A stretch of DNA of 64,000 bases from Flagellimonas pelagia (GTDB lineage: Bacteria; Bacteroidota; Bacteroidia; Flavobacteriales; Flavobacteriaceae): the NCBI RefSeq assembly GCF_003584135.1, contig NZ_QXFI01000009.1, positions 131,501 to 195,500 of the forward strand, written 5' to 3'. The position numbers and the translations under genes were made by a program. The notes beneath the pieces were generated by a model. That model saw nothing but the letters and a program-made list of their open reading frames with translations. It was not told the DNA's origin and searched no databases. Positions 34,817-43,339 of this stretch are shown piece by piece; position 1 is the first letter of the stretch, and every line of letters starts with the position of its first letter.

Positions 34817-36190
34817 GGAGATAGGAGAGGTGATTTGGATGTTGGTGTTTTTGAGCAAATAGGCCCCGAGAATACTTTCAGTTTCTATGGTGTTCTTTTG
34901 GGGAGTGATGAAGGCTTCGATATCTTCCATGTAGGAAATGTCAGAATCATTATCGATAAAACCATAGCCCTTGTACATGCCATCAGCAATCAAAATCACG
35001 GCACTTTCATTTTCGTCCCTTCCTTTTTCTTTAATGATTTTCACTTCCGAAGCCAATAGTTTCATATGTGAGATGGCTTCCTGAACCTTTTCGTTATAAT
35101 GCTCCACAGGTTCCTCTTCCTTACAAATGCCCTCACATGTATTGATTTCGTGGTGGGAACATGCTGCATTCGTTTGCTGCAAATGACAGTAACGTGGGCA
35201 TAGCGAGAAGGTTTTACAGATTTCTTCCAGATATGCCCTGCATTCTGTTTGGCTGTAAAAAATCTTCAACGGATTTGGGGCTCCTTTTATGGTATTGAAC
35301 GCCAAGTGTACAATGCCGTTTCGATCTTCGTAGGCAAAAATGGCATATTGCCTCACAATTCGTTTTTGGGCCCGATTATAGGGAGGAAAAAGGCGCTTGA
35401 TTTCGGCTGATTCCATCAAAAGGGCCACCAGTTCACTGCCAGATAGTTTGTAATCGATATGGGCTGTTTCACTGCACATTTGAATCTCCTTGGTGCTTTT
35501 GTCGTAGAAATGGCCCAATACCCTTTTTTTGAGGTTGACGGCCTTGCCCACATAAATAATTTCCCCCTTTTGGTTCTTGAAATAATAGATGCCTGGTTTG
35601 GCCGGTATATCATCAAATACAGATTTGGGAAGGTGGGGTGGCAACGTGGCCTCTTGGCTTCGGGCATTCAAGAATTTTTTGAAAACCCCTTCGGCCTCTG
35701 GAGAATTGATCAATTTTTCAAACAATAATACGGTGGCATGGGCATCGCCTCGGGCCCGGTGTCGGTCCACTAATGGAATCTGTACCGACGAACATAATTT
35801 GCCCAAGCTATAGGACCCAAGTCCGGGAATCAGTTTACGGGACAAGCGGACGGTGCACAGTTTTTTTCGGGTAAAATCAATTCCGATTTGGCGAAATTCC
35901 TCCTTGATGACCCCATAATCAAAATTAACGGAGTGGGCCACAAAAATGCAACCTTCGGTAATTGATAAAATATCCTTGGCCACTTCGGAAAATGTAGGTG
36001 CATTTTGTACCATTTGGTCATCTATCCCCGTGAGTCCGGTGATAAAATAGGGAATGGGGCACTGAGGGTTTACCAACGAGGTGAATTCATCCACGATCTG
36101 ACCGCCCTCATACTTAAAAATGGCAATTTCAGTGATCTTGTTGCCTTTGATCCCATTGCCGGTTGTCTCTATGTCGATGATGGTGTACAA
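34814..36190 (-). CDS. Exonuclease-GIY-YIG fusion (DnaQ-like plus UvrC/Cho-like)
   Basis: The 458-residue protein joins two nuclease modules. Residues about 1-170 are a DnaQ-type 3'-5' exonuclease with YTIIDIETTGNG (DxE), VAHSVNFDYGV and HRARGDAHAT (HxxxxD). Residues about 195-285 are a GIY-YIG endonuclease (PGIYYFKNQKGEIIYVGKA and the later Arg/Glu residues) like UvrC or Cho. The C-terminal part contains several Cys (SLCPRYCHLQQTNAACSH). Such fusions occur widely in Bacteroidota beside a normal UvrC and are thought to work in DNA repair. The start at 36190 leaves a 356-base control region to susC. Confidence 0.92.
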   Translation of the reverse strand: MYTIIDIETTGNGIKGNKITEIAIFKYEGGQIVDEFTSLVNPQCPIPYFITGLTGIDDQMVQNAPTFSEVAKDILSITEGCIFVAHSVNFDYGVIKEEFRQIGIDFTRKKLCTVRLSRKLIPGLGSYSLGKLCSSVQIPLVDRHRARGDAHATVLLFEKLINSPEAEGVFKKFLNARSQEATLPPHLPKSVFDDIPAKPGIYYFKNQKGEIIYVGKAVNLKKRVLGHFYDKSTKEIQMCSETAHIDYKLSGSELVALLMESAEIKRLFPPYNRAQKRIVRQYAIFAYEDRNGIVHLAFNTIKGAPNPLKIFYSQTECRAYLEEICKTFSLCPRYCHLQQTNAACSHHEINTCEGICKEEEPVEHYNEKVQEAISHMKLLASEVKIIKEKGRDENESAVILIADGMYKGYGFIDNDSDISYMEDIEAFITPQKNTIETESILGAYLLKNTNIQITSPIS

Positions 36191-36308
36191 CTACATCCAA
36201 AATTTGAATCCTTAAAGTTAGGATTTTTCACAGGGTACCAAAACTCGGATTTTGATAATTAGTGGTATTGTAAAGATTGTTTTTAAGCCAATTGGGAAAC
36301 CTATAATA

Positions 36309-36325
36309 AGTGTTTAAAATATACT
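36309..36325. promoter_or_regulatory. NUDIX-regulator box 1 before susC
   Basis: AGTGT-TTAAAAT-ATACT. Over 23 bp (36309-36331) it matches the box at 63826-63848 before the NUDIX regulator gene at 20 positions. It has the same five-seven-five geometry as the three other boxes. Confidence 0.6.
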
Positions 36326-36382
36326 TGTAAATGTTAAATTGATAGGATTAAATCCTGTAAGGTACTAAAAAGCATATTGATT

Positions 36383-36412
36383 GGTCAATATAGTATCAAA
36401 ACCGGATAATAT
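36383..36412 (+). promoter_or_regulatory. AraC-type direct-repeat operator before susC
   Basis: GGTCAATAT (36383-36391) and GGATAATAT (36404-36412) are direct repeats 21 bp apart, the first continuing into AGTAT. The same arrangement occurs at 45798-45827 and 50754-50783. Its right end is 27 bp from the -7-like element at 36440. Confidence 0.65.
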
Positions 36413-36439
36413 TTCCCAAAATCTTGAAACTCTTCAGTA

Positions 36440-36447
36440 TACATTTA
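36440..36447 (+). promoter_or_regulatory. Candidate -7 element of susC
   Basis: TACATTTA differs from TAnnTTTG at the last base only, like TAGTTTTA before the S9 peptidase gene. Position relative to the direct-repeat operator is conserved. The predicted transcription start, near 36454, lies within the NUDIX-type box at 36450-36466. Confidence 0.4.
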
Positions 36448-36449
36448 CA

Positions 36450-36466
36450 AGTGTAAAATTAACGCT
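36450..36466. promoter_or_regulatory. NUDIX-regulator box 2 before susC
   Basis: AGTGT-AAAATTA-ACGCT, followed by TATTAA much as the box at 63826 is followed by TATAAA. It overlaps the predicted transcription start, a place where a bound repressor would block polymerase. Confidence 0.55.
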
Positions 36467-36546
36467 TATTAATCTTTAATTCAATTTAAAGTGCCGAAAC
36501 GATAAGTTTTAAGTGAGGAATAATTCAAACAAACTAAAAATGTATT

Positions 36547-39543
36547 ATGAAATTGGCTAACTTTTTATTTAAAGCATGTTTAGGGACGAAAGGTTTAAAA
36601 ACTCAGCTTTTGTTTTCCATGTTTTGCCTTTTTGCCGTTCAGGCGGGGTTCTCCCAACAGAGGATTACCGGTAGCATTACAGATGAGCAGGGTGTGCCCA
36701 TTGCTGGGGCTTCTGTACTGGAAAAAAACACCACTAATGGTGTTGCTTCGGATTTTGATGGAAATTTTATCATTACCACTTCACAATCCAATGCGGTATT
36801 GGTGTTTTCGTATTTGGGCTTTTTGGCTCAAGAAATTCCGGTTCAGGGTTCAACAACCATTAATGTTGTACTGAAAGAAGATCTTCAGCAGCTTAACGAG
36901 GTAGTGGTAATAGGTTACGGTACCCAAAAAAGGGCCGATGTGACCAGTTCGGTGGCAACGGTAAAATCAGAGGATTTTGTTCAGGGTAACGTAAAGGATG
37001 CCGCCCAATTGATCCAAGGTAAAGTGGCAGGTCTTTCTGTTTCGGCCCCCTCTGGGGACCCAACGGAAGGTACCCAGATCAGTCTTAGGGGTACTTCATC
37101 TATTTTGGGAGGTACCAATCCTTTGGTATTGGTAGATGGTGTTCCAGGAAGTTTGGCAACAGTGGCTCCAGAGGACATTGAGTCCATTGACGTACTTAAG
37201 GATGGTTCCGCCACGGCCATTTATGGAACCAGGGGTACCAATGGGGTTATCATCATTACCACCAAAAAAGGGAGTAACGATATGAAGTCGACCATTGAAT
37301 ATAATGGTTACGCTTCATTATCAACCATTGCCAACCGTATGAACTTTTTGGATGCCGATGAGCTTCGACAAAAATATGCAGAGGGGTATACCTTTAATGG
37401 GGCAAACATCCAAGATTTTGGAGCTAATACTGACTGGGTGGATGAAATCACCAGGGATGCCTTCAGCCAGGTACACAATGTGATCTTTAGGGGTGGTAAT
37501 TCTACCTCTAACATGACCGCTTCTGTAAACTACAGGGACATAGAAGGTATTTTTTTGAAATCGAACAATGAAAAATATACGGCCCGTGTCAGTGTAAACC
37601 ATGCCATGTTCGACAATAAGCTTAAAACCAATGTTGGCATAATCTTGAGTGAACAAACCTATAATGCATTGGGTGATGGCTATAGTTTTAACCCCTACAT
37701 TTACAGACAAGCCATTATTAGGAACCCTACAGAGCCCGTTTATAATGATGACGGTAGCTGGTACGAGAGGGATGTGTATTTCTATGACAACCCTGTGGCC
37801 TATATCCAAGAAACCCTAGGTCAGAACCGTTACAGGAACTCCCGATTCGATTTCTCGTTAAGCTATGATTTTGGTGATCACCTTACCTTGAAAGGATTGT
37901 ATACCCGAAAAGGGAATTCCAATATCAGGGGCTTTTATCAGACCAAAAACCACGTTTCCACTACCAAAAACGGTCAAGAAGGTTTTGCTTCCCGTGGTAC
38001 CGATGATTATGTGGGTAACTATGGTCAGTTTACGGCAGATTACAACAATGCCTTTGGTAAGCACAGGGTTACCGGATTGGTAGGTTACAACTATGAGGAC
38101 AATACCAATGAAGGTTTTTGGGCAACTAACCGCCGATTCCCAACCGATGGTTTTACGTATAACAACCTAGGAAGCGGGCAAGGTCTTCAATTGGGTGAAG
38201 CCGGTATGGGAAGCTACAAGGATTCCGATAAATTGATCGCATTCTTCTCCAGGGTAACCTATAACTATGATGACCGTTATCTGTTGATGGCGAGTTTGCG
38301 TAGAGAAGGTTCTTCGCGTTTCGGTGAGGATTACAAATGGGGTAATTTCCCGGGTATCTCTTTGGGTTGGAGAATTGATCAAGAATCCTTTGCGGACAAC
38401 TGGAAATGGTTGTCCAACCTAAAACTAAGAACAGGTTTTGGGGTCACAGGTATCAATGCGGGTTCTAACTACCAATCCTTGAGCGGACTTACCTATGGTG
38501 ATTATTTCTTGAACAATGGCCAGTGGGTGAGACAATTGGTGCCATCCCGAAATGCCAACCCGAATCTGCGCTGGGAGAAAAAGGAAGAGTTTAACCTAGG
38601 TCTTGATTTTGGATTCTTGGAAGGACGTATCAACGGCGCCATAGATTATTATGATAGGACTACCAAGGATGCCCTATACAACTACAGCGTGCCTACTCCT
38701 CCATATTTCTATGGAAACATTGCTGCCAACGTGGCCCAGATCAAAAACTCCGGTTTGGAATTTCTCTTGAACGTTACTCCAGTACAGACTGAAAACTTTC
38801 AATGGACGGCCAACTTAACGTATTCCACCAATACCAATAAAATTGTTTCCCTGTCCAATGATGAGTTTCAGTTGACCAACGATTTCTTTGATGAAGGATA
38901 TACTGGGGAACCTATCCAGATCAATACCCACAGGGTACAAGAAGGTGAACCTATTGGTAATTTCTATGGTTTAAAGAGTGTGGACATTACCGATGACGGT
39001 ATTTGGATCATTGAAAGACCTGATGGAACCCTGGTTCCTGCTACCGAAGCCACTAATGATGACAGACAGGTTTTGGGTAATGGTCTCCCAAAAGCTTACT
39101 ATAGCTGGAACAACACGGTGAGGTACAAAAACTGGGACCTTATGGTGAATTTAAGGGGAGCCTTGGATTATCAGATCCTGAACTTTTCACGTATGTTCTA
39201 TGAAAACCCGACCATTAGTTACAACACATTGGATTCTGCCTACGATTTGGTTTACGGTAAGGCCGTTTTGCAAGATGTGCAACGTTTTGTGAGCTACTAT
39301 GTTGAAGATGGCGATTTCTTGAAGATCGACAACGTTACCTTGGGCTACACATTGCCTAAGGACGCTATCAAGTTTGCCCAGACTTTCCGAATCTATGCAT
39401 CAGGACTTAACCTGGCCACTATAACCGGATACAAGGGTATCGATCCAGAGGTGAACAGGAACGGACTTGCACCTGGTAACGATGAAAGGGACAAATATCC
39501 TTCTACCAGGACATTCACATTGGGCATCAATTTTACATTTTAA
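36547..39543 (+). CDS. susC: SusC-like TonB-dependent outer-membrane transporter
   Basis: The 998-residue receptor has a signal peptide (SMFCLFAVQAGFSQQ), a carboxypeptidase-regulatory-like domain (about residues 40-115), the SusC TonB-box region LNEVVVIGYGTQKRADVTSS (about 118), a plug with LVLVDGVPGS and the DVLKDGSATAIYGTRGTNGV signature, and a large barrel ending FTLGINFTF. With the SusD-like partner encoded 11 bases downstream it should form the lid-and-barrel complex that takes oligosaccharides, peptides or glycopeptides into the periplasm. The locus around it suggests glycopeptides rich in hydroxyproline and arabinose as cargo (inference). Two operator types precede it. Confidence 0.96.
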   Translation: MKLANFLFKACLGTKGLKTQLLFSMFCLFAVQAGFSQQRITGSITDEQGVPIAGASVLEKNTTNGVASDFDGNFIITTSQSNAVLVFSYLGFLAQEIPVQGSTTINVVLKEDLQQLNEVVVIGYGTQKRADVTSSVATVKSEDFVQGNVKDAAQLIQGKVAGLSVSAPSGDPTEGTQISLRGTSSILGGTNPLVLVDGVPGSLATVAPEDIESIDVLKDGSATAIYGTRGTNGVIIITTKKGSNDMKSTIEYNGYASLSTIANRMNFLDADELRQKYAEGYTFNGANIQDFGANTDWVDEITRDAFSQVHNVIFRGGNSTSNMTASVNYRDIEGIFLKSNNEKYTARVSVNHAMFDNKLKTNVGIILSEQTYNALGDGYSFNPYIYRQAIIRNPTEPVYNDDGSWYERDVYFYDNPVAYIQETLGQNRYRNSRFDFSLSYDFGDHLTLKGLYTRKGNSNIRGFYQTKNHVSTTKNGQEGFASRGTDDYVGNYGQFTADYNNAFGKHRVTGLVGYNYEDNTNEGFWATNRRFPTDGFTYNNLGSGQGLQLGEAGMGSYKDSDKLIAFFSRVTYNYDDRYLLMASLRREGSSRFGEDYKWGNFPGISLGWRIDQESFADNWKWLSNLKLRTGFGVTGINAGSNYQSLSGLTYGDYFLNNGQWVRQLVPSRNANPNLRWEKKEEFNLGLDFGFLEGRINGAIDYYDRTTKDALYNYSVPTPPYFYGNIAANVAQIKNSGLEFLLNVTPVQTENFQWTANLTYSTNTNKIVSLSNDEFQLTNDFFDEGYTGEPIQINTHRVQEGEPIGNFYGLKSVDITDDGIWIIERPDGTLVPATEATNDDRQVLGNGLPKAYYSWNNTVRYKNWDLMVNLRGALDYQILNFSRMFYENPTISYNTLDSAYDLVYGKAVLQDVQRFVSYYVEDGDFLKIDNVTLGYTLPKDAIKFAQTFRIYASGLNLATITGYKGIDPEVNRNGLAPGNDERDKYPSTRTFTLGINFTF

Positions 39544-39554
39544 AATAAAAGACT

Positions 39555-41153
39555 ATGAAAATTACGATCAATGAAGTGATTTCACTTAGATTACGAATTT
39601 TTACACTGGCGATTGGTGCTCTGTTCCTTCAAATAGGATGTACCGATCTTGAGGAACAAGTATATTCCGAGGTAACGGAATCCTCCTTTACCCCATCCGA
39701 GTCGGATATTGTTTCCGTAATGGCTTCAGCCTATACCCCTTTGCGCTTTGTAATGGGTTGGCAAGGATATTTTGATCTTCAGGAAGAGCCTGCGGACATG
39801 TTTGTAACCCCTACACGACCCAATGGATGGGATGACGGGGGAACGTACAAGAGAATGCACTTTCATGAATGGACCGAGACCCAATGGCAGCCTAGGAATA
39901 CCTGGATTACTTGTTTCAACGGTATCAACTCTACCAACAGGGTAATTTTGCAGATCGAGTCCGAGCAACTTCCGGTAAGTACGGAACAGGCAGCCAGCAT
40001 CATTGCTGAAATGCGTGCCTTGAGGGCATTGTATTATTCCATGTTGGTGGATACCCATGGAAATGTTCCGATCATCTCCAGCTACAGTGATGAACTTCCG
40101 GTTCAGAGTAGCCGTACCGAAGTGTACAATTTTATCGTGTCCGAGTTGACAGCAGTGATACCTGATTTATCCGAAACCGTAGATCAATCAACCTACGGAA
40201 GGATAACCAAGTGGGGGGCACTTCAAGTTTTGGCCAGGGTTTATCTGAATGCAGAAGTGTATACGGGTACTCCACAGTGGGACAAGGTTATCGATGCCTG
40301 TAACCAGATCATTAACAGTGGCGCTTATGAACTTTCTTCCAGCTATTCGGATATTTTCAGTACCAATAATGATGGTAATTCTGAATTGGTTTTTGCCATT
40401 CCTTACGATCAAATTTTTGCACCACAATGGAACGCCCATATGAAAATGTTAACGCCAGATCATCGTTTGGTATTTGGAATGCAGGCCCAGCCATGGGGTG
40501 GATCCAGTTGTAACCCTCAATTCATTAATAGCTATGATCCAAATGATAAGCGTTTGGCAGATACTTGGTTGATGGGTGATCAATTGAACGCCTCAGACGG
40601 TAGTGTGGTCATGACTTTGGTAAACAAAATGCCCAGCATTTATGGTTGTGAATTCACGGAAGGTTTCAGATGTGGCAAATACGAAATTGAACCTGGAGCC
40701 ACCAGTGGGCTAAGTGTGGATTTCCCATTCTTGAGATATACCGATGTATTGATGATGAAGGCTGAGGCATTGCTCAGAACAGATAGAAGCGACGAGGCGG
40801 CTGCCATTGTAACCCAAGTACGTTTGCGCTCTTTTGACAATCCTACCGATGCTACGGTTACCGGGGCAGAGTTGGAAGGTGATACCACCGTTGAATATGG
40901 CACGTTGGCCGAAGACGGAACCGTTGATGATCCAGGAGATCAATCCGTAGTGCCCTACGGACGTTTCTTGGACGAATTGGGCTGGGAATTTGCCGCCGAA
41001 GCAAGAAGAAGATCCGATATGATCCGTTTTGGGGTGTACCAGACCAAAAATTGGTACAACCATACACCAAAAGGAGATTATACTACCCTATTCCCTATTG
41101 GTCTTGAAGAGTTGAACACCAATACCAACCTTTCACAGAACCCAGGGTACTAA
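39555..41153 (+). CDS. susD: SusD-like surface substrate-binding lipoprotein
   Basis: The 532-residue protein has a lipoprotein signal ending FLQIGC (about Cys29), followed by TDLEEQVYSEV. It carries the SusD/RagB helical pattern: TPLRFVMGWQGYFDLQE, NGINSTNRVI, AEMRALRALYYSMLVDTHGNVPI (tetratricopeptide-like core) and a C-terminal WEFAAEARRRSDMIRFGVY plus LFPIGLEELNTNTNLSQNPGY, the standard ending. It is the ligand-capturing lid of the transporter encoded just upstream and is followed by a terminator. Confidence 0.96.
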   Translation: MKITINEVISLRLRIFTLAIGALFLQIGCTDLEEQVYSEVTESSFTPSESDIVSVMASAYTPLRFVMGWQGYFDLQEEPADMFVTPTRPNGWDDGGTYKRMHFHEWTETQWQPRNTWITCFNGINSTNRVILQIESEQLPVSTEQAASIIAEMRALRALYYSMLVDTHGNVPIISSYSDELPVQSSRTEVYNFIVSELTAVIPDLSETVDQSTYGRITKWGALQVLARVYLNAEVYTGTPQWDKVIDACNQIINSGAYELSSSYSDIFSTNNDGNSELVFAIPYDQIFAPQWNAHMKMLTPDHRLVFGMQAQPWGGSSCNPQFINSYDPNDKRLADTWLMGDQLNASDGSVVMTLVNKMPSIYGCEFTEGFRCGKYEIEPGATSGLSVDFPFLRYTDVLMMKAEALLRTDRSDEAAAIVTQVRLRSFDNPTDATVTGAELEGDTTVEYGTLAEDGTVDDPGDQSVVPYGRFLDELGWEFAAEARRRSDMIRFGVYQTKNWYNHTPKGDYTTLFPIGLEELNTNTNLSQNPGY

Positions 41154-41214
41154 ATTGAAAGTTAGCATCTAGTGTGTTTTCAATTAATAATTGTTTGAGT
41201 TTGTTGTTAGTTAG

Positions 41215-41250
41215 GAAAGCGAATGGAAACCCATTCGCTTTCTTTTTTCT
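41215..41250 (+). terminator. Rho-independent terminator after susD
   Basis: GAAAGCGAATGG (41215-41226) pairs perfectly with CCATTCGCTTTC (41231-41242) around AAAC, followed by six T. Twelve base pairs make it strong, so the genes downstream need their own promoter or partial read-through. Confidence 0.9.
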
Positions 41251-41356
41251 TGAAAAGAAGAAAATATCGCCAAGATCATAGGGCCTGTTGTGGGCCAATG
41301 CATAGTTGTTTAAATTCACAAACCATGAGCATATCAAAGATCAATACAATATAATT

Positions 41357-43333
41357 ATGAAAGGATTCAAAACTTTTACCCCAATCGGTTCCAAGATTGG
41401 TCTCATTTTGCTGTTCTTCGCTTTAAGCTCGGTTGCATTTGGTCAATCTTCACTTACATCACCGAACGGGGTTTTGGAAGTAACGGTATCGGTAAAGGAA
41501 GAACTGCACCTTAAGTTGGCTTACGCAGGAAAAACTTTGGTGGAAGATGTGGTCTCCGATTTGATCATTGATGGAAAAGGCTCGTTAGTAGCTAGATCCA
41601 AGACCATGAGCATGCGGCAGTTTTCTCAAAAGCATACCATTCGGGTAGATTTACCGACCAAGAATAAGGAAATAAACGATGAATACAACCAACTTACGCT
41701 GCAATTCAGGGATTTTGATTTGGAACTGCGGGTGTATGATAATGGTTGCGCCTTTAGGTATGTGGCCAAGCTGGGCAAAAAGGAAATTCAGGTGGTTGAT
41801 GAAAAACTCACCTTTTCCCCAAACGAGAAAACAACGTGCTATTTACCCGAGGAGAAAAGTTTGATATCACATTTTGAAAATTATTTTCAGGCCATTCCAT
41901 CCGAAAACATTACTACAGGTACCATTGCAAACTTGCCGCTACTTTTCACCAAGGTAGACGAACCAAGTGTTTCTTTCACTGAATCCAACATTTATGACTA
42001 CCCCCATATGTTCCTGCAAAAGAATGGGTCGGGTTTTACCAGTTTGTTTCCCAAAGTGGTCTTAAAGACCAAGGAGCAAAAACGGGATCGCGATGAGTCC
42101 ATTGAATTTGAGGCCGATTACATTGCCCAGACTTCTGGAAATAGAACGTTTCCTTGGCGGGTTTTTATGGTTTCCTCTTCGGATAAGGACATTGTTTCCA
42201 ATAATTTGGTGTGTCAATTGGCCGATCCGTTAAAATTAAAGGACATTTCATGGGTAAAACCAGGAAAAGTAGCTTGGGATTGGTGGAATGCCAATAATAT
42301 TGATGGCGTGGATTTTAAATCGGGGATCAATACCGAAACCTACAAATATTACATCGATTTTGCCGCCCATTACGGTCTGGAGTATATCATCTTGGATGAA
42401 GGTTGGTCCAAGACCACAACTAATGTACGCGAGCCCAATCCAAATGTTGATGTTGCCGAGCTGGTTAGCTATGGAAATCAAAAAGGGGTAGGGGTCATTC
42501 TCTGGAGTCTTTGGAGGCCATTGGACGAAGACATGGAAGGCATATTGGATGTTTTTAAGGGTTGGGGCGTAAAAGGGGTAAAGGTCGATTTCATCCAACG
42601 TGCCGATCAATATGTGGTCAACTTTTACGAGCGGATGGCACAAGAAACGGCAAAACGTCAACTTTTGGTCGATTTCCACGGAGCTTTCAAACCTTCGGGA
42701 ATGCGACGTGCTTATCCGAACATTATCAATTTTGAAGGGGTAAAAGGGTTGGAAAATACCAAATGGGAGGATAAGATCGATTCGGAACATGAACTCACCC
42801 TTCCTTTTACAAGAATGACGGCAGGGGTTATGGATTTCACCCCTGGAGGTTTGGACAATGTGCACAAGGAAAATTTTATGGCCCGTTTTACCCGTCCCAT
42901 GGCGATGGGAACCCGGGCCCATCAAGTGGCCATGTACGTGGTCTTTGAAGCACCGCTTCAAATGTTGAGCGATACGCCGAGCAATTATTACAGGGAAGAT
43001 GAGACCACCACTTTCATTTCTGGCATACCAACTATTTGGGAAAAGACCGAAGTATTGGATGCCAAAGTATCCGATTATATTTTGGTGGCACGTAAACATG
43101 GGAACACCTGGTACATTGCCGGCATGAACGATACTACCCCGAAGTCGTTTACACTGGACTTTTCTTTCTTGGATGAAGGCAACTACAGTTTGCAAGTCTT
43201 CAGGGATGGTGTGAACTCTGATACAAATGCCCGGGATTATGTGTTGGAACAAACCAACGTGGATTCCAGAACAAAAATGGACATTAAATTGAATATATCT
43301 GGTGGTTGGGTGGCCATCGCCAAGAAAAACTAA
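41357..43333 (+). CDS. GH97 glycosidase, retaining alpha-galactosidase-like
   Basis: The 658-residue protein has a signal peptide (SSVAFGQ), the GH97 N-terminal beta-sandwich (about 25-280) and a (beta/alpha)8 barrel with YIILDEGWSK, GVKVDFIQRADQ and NFEGVKGLE. GH97 contains inverting alpha-glucosidases and retaining alpha-galactosidases. The retaining type has an Asp nucleophile at the KVDF position, seen here as Asp411. A Glu 55 residues later (Glu466) matches the spacing I recall for the retaining Bacteroides enzyme. I therefore favour alpha-galactosidase, which would suit removal of serine-linked galactose from extensin-like proteins. The ATG at 41357 begins the signal peptide; the M61 peptidase gene follows at six bases. 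Confidence 0.88.
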   Translation: MKGFKTFTPIGSKIGLILLFFALSSVAFGQSSLTSPNGVLEVTVSVKEELHLKLAYAGKTLVEDVVSDLIIDGKGSLVARSKTMSMRQFSQKHTIRVDLPTKNKEINDEYNQLTLQFRDFDLELRVYDNGCAFRYVAKLGKKEIQVVDEKLTFSPNEKTTCYLPEEKSLISHFENYFQAIPSENITTGTIANLPLLFTKVDEPSVSFTESNIYDYPHMFLQKNGSGFTSLFPKVVLKTKEQKRDRDESIEFEADYIAQTSGNRTFPWRVFMVSSSDKDIVSNNLVCQLADPLKLKDISWVKPGKVAWDWWNANNIDGVDFKSGINTETYKYYIDFAAHYGLEYIILDEGWSKTTTNVREPNPNVDVAELVSYGNQKGVGVILWSLWRPLDEDMEGILDVFKGWGVKGVKVDFIQRADQYVVNFYERMAQETAKRQLLVDFHGAFKPSGMRRAYPNIINFEGVKGLENTKWEDKIDSEHELTLPFTRMTAGVMDFTPGGLDNVHKENFMARFTRPMAMGTRAHQVAMYVVFEAPLQMLSDTPSNYYREDETTTFISGIPTIWEKTEVLDAKVSDYILVARKHGNTWYIAGMNDTTPKSFTLDFSFLDEGNYSLQVFRDGVNSDTNARDYVLEQTNVDSRTKMDIKLNISGGWVAIAKKN

Positions 43334-43339
43334 TTGAAA

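Larger units (their letters stand above)
36323..36452. repeat. 12-bp inverted repeat in the susC control region
   Basis: ACTTGTAAATGT (36323-36334) recurs as its exact reverse complement at 36441-36452, 106 bases apart. Each arm touches one of the NUDIX-type boxes, and the right arm covers the -7-like element. Confidence 0.7.
36191..36546. other. Control region of the glycoprotein-utilisation locus
   Basis: This gene-free, AT-rich stretch of 356 bases holds two AGTGT-N7-ACACT boxes (36309 and 36450), a 21-bp-spaced AraC-type direct repeat (36383-36412), a -7-like element (36440-36447), and a 12-bp inverted repeat. A second weak -7-like element TAAGTTTT is at 36503-36510. The leftward exonuclease gene also starts from its left edge. 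Confidence 0.6.

Noticed and set aside
42248-43252. A 334-residue open frame on the minus strand
   Set aside because: It is antisense to the GH97 catalytic domain, shows no domain pattern and has no promoter; GH97 on the plus strand is beyond doubt.
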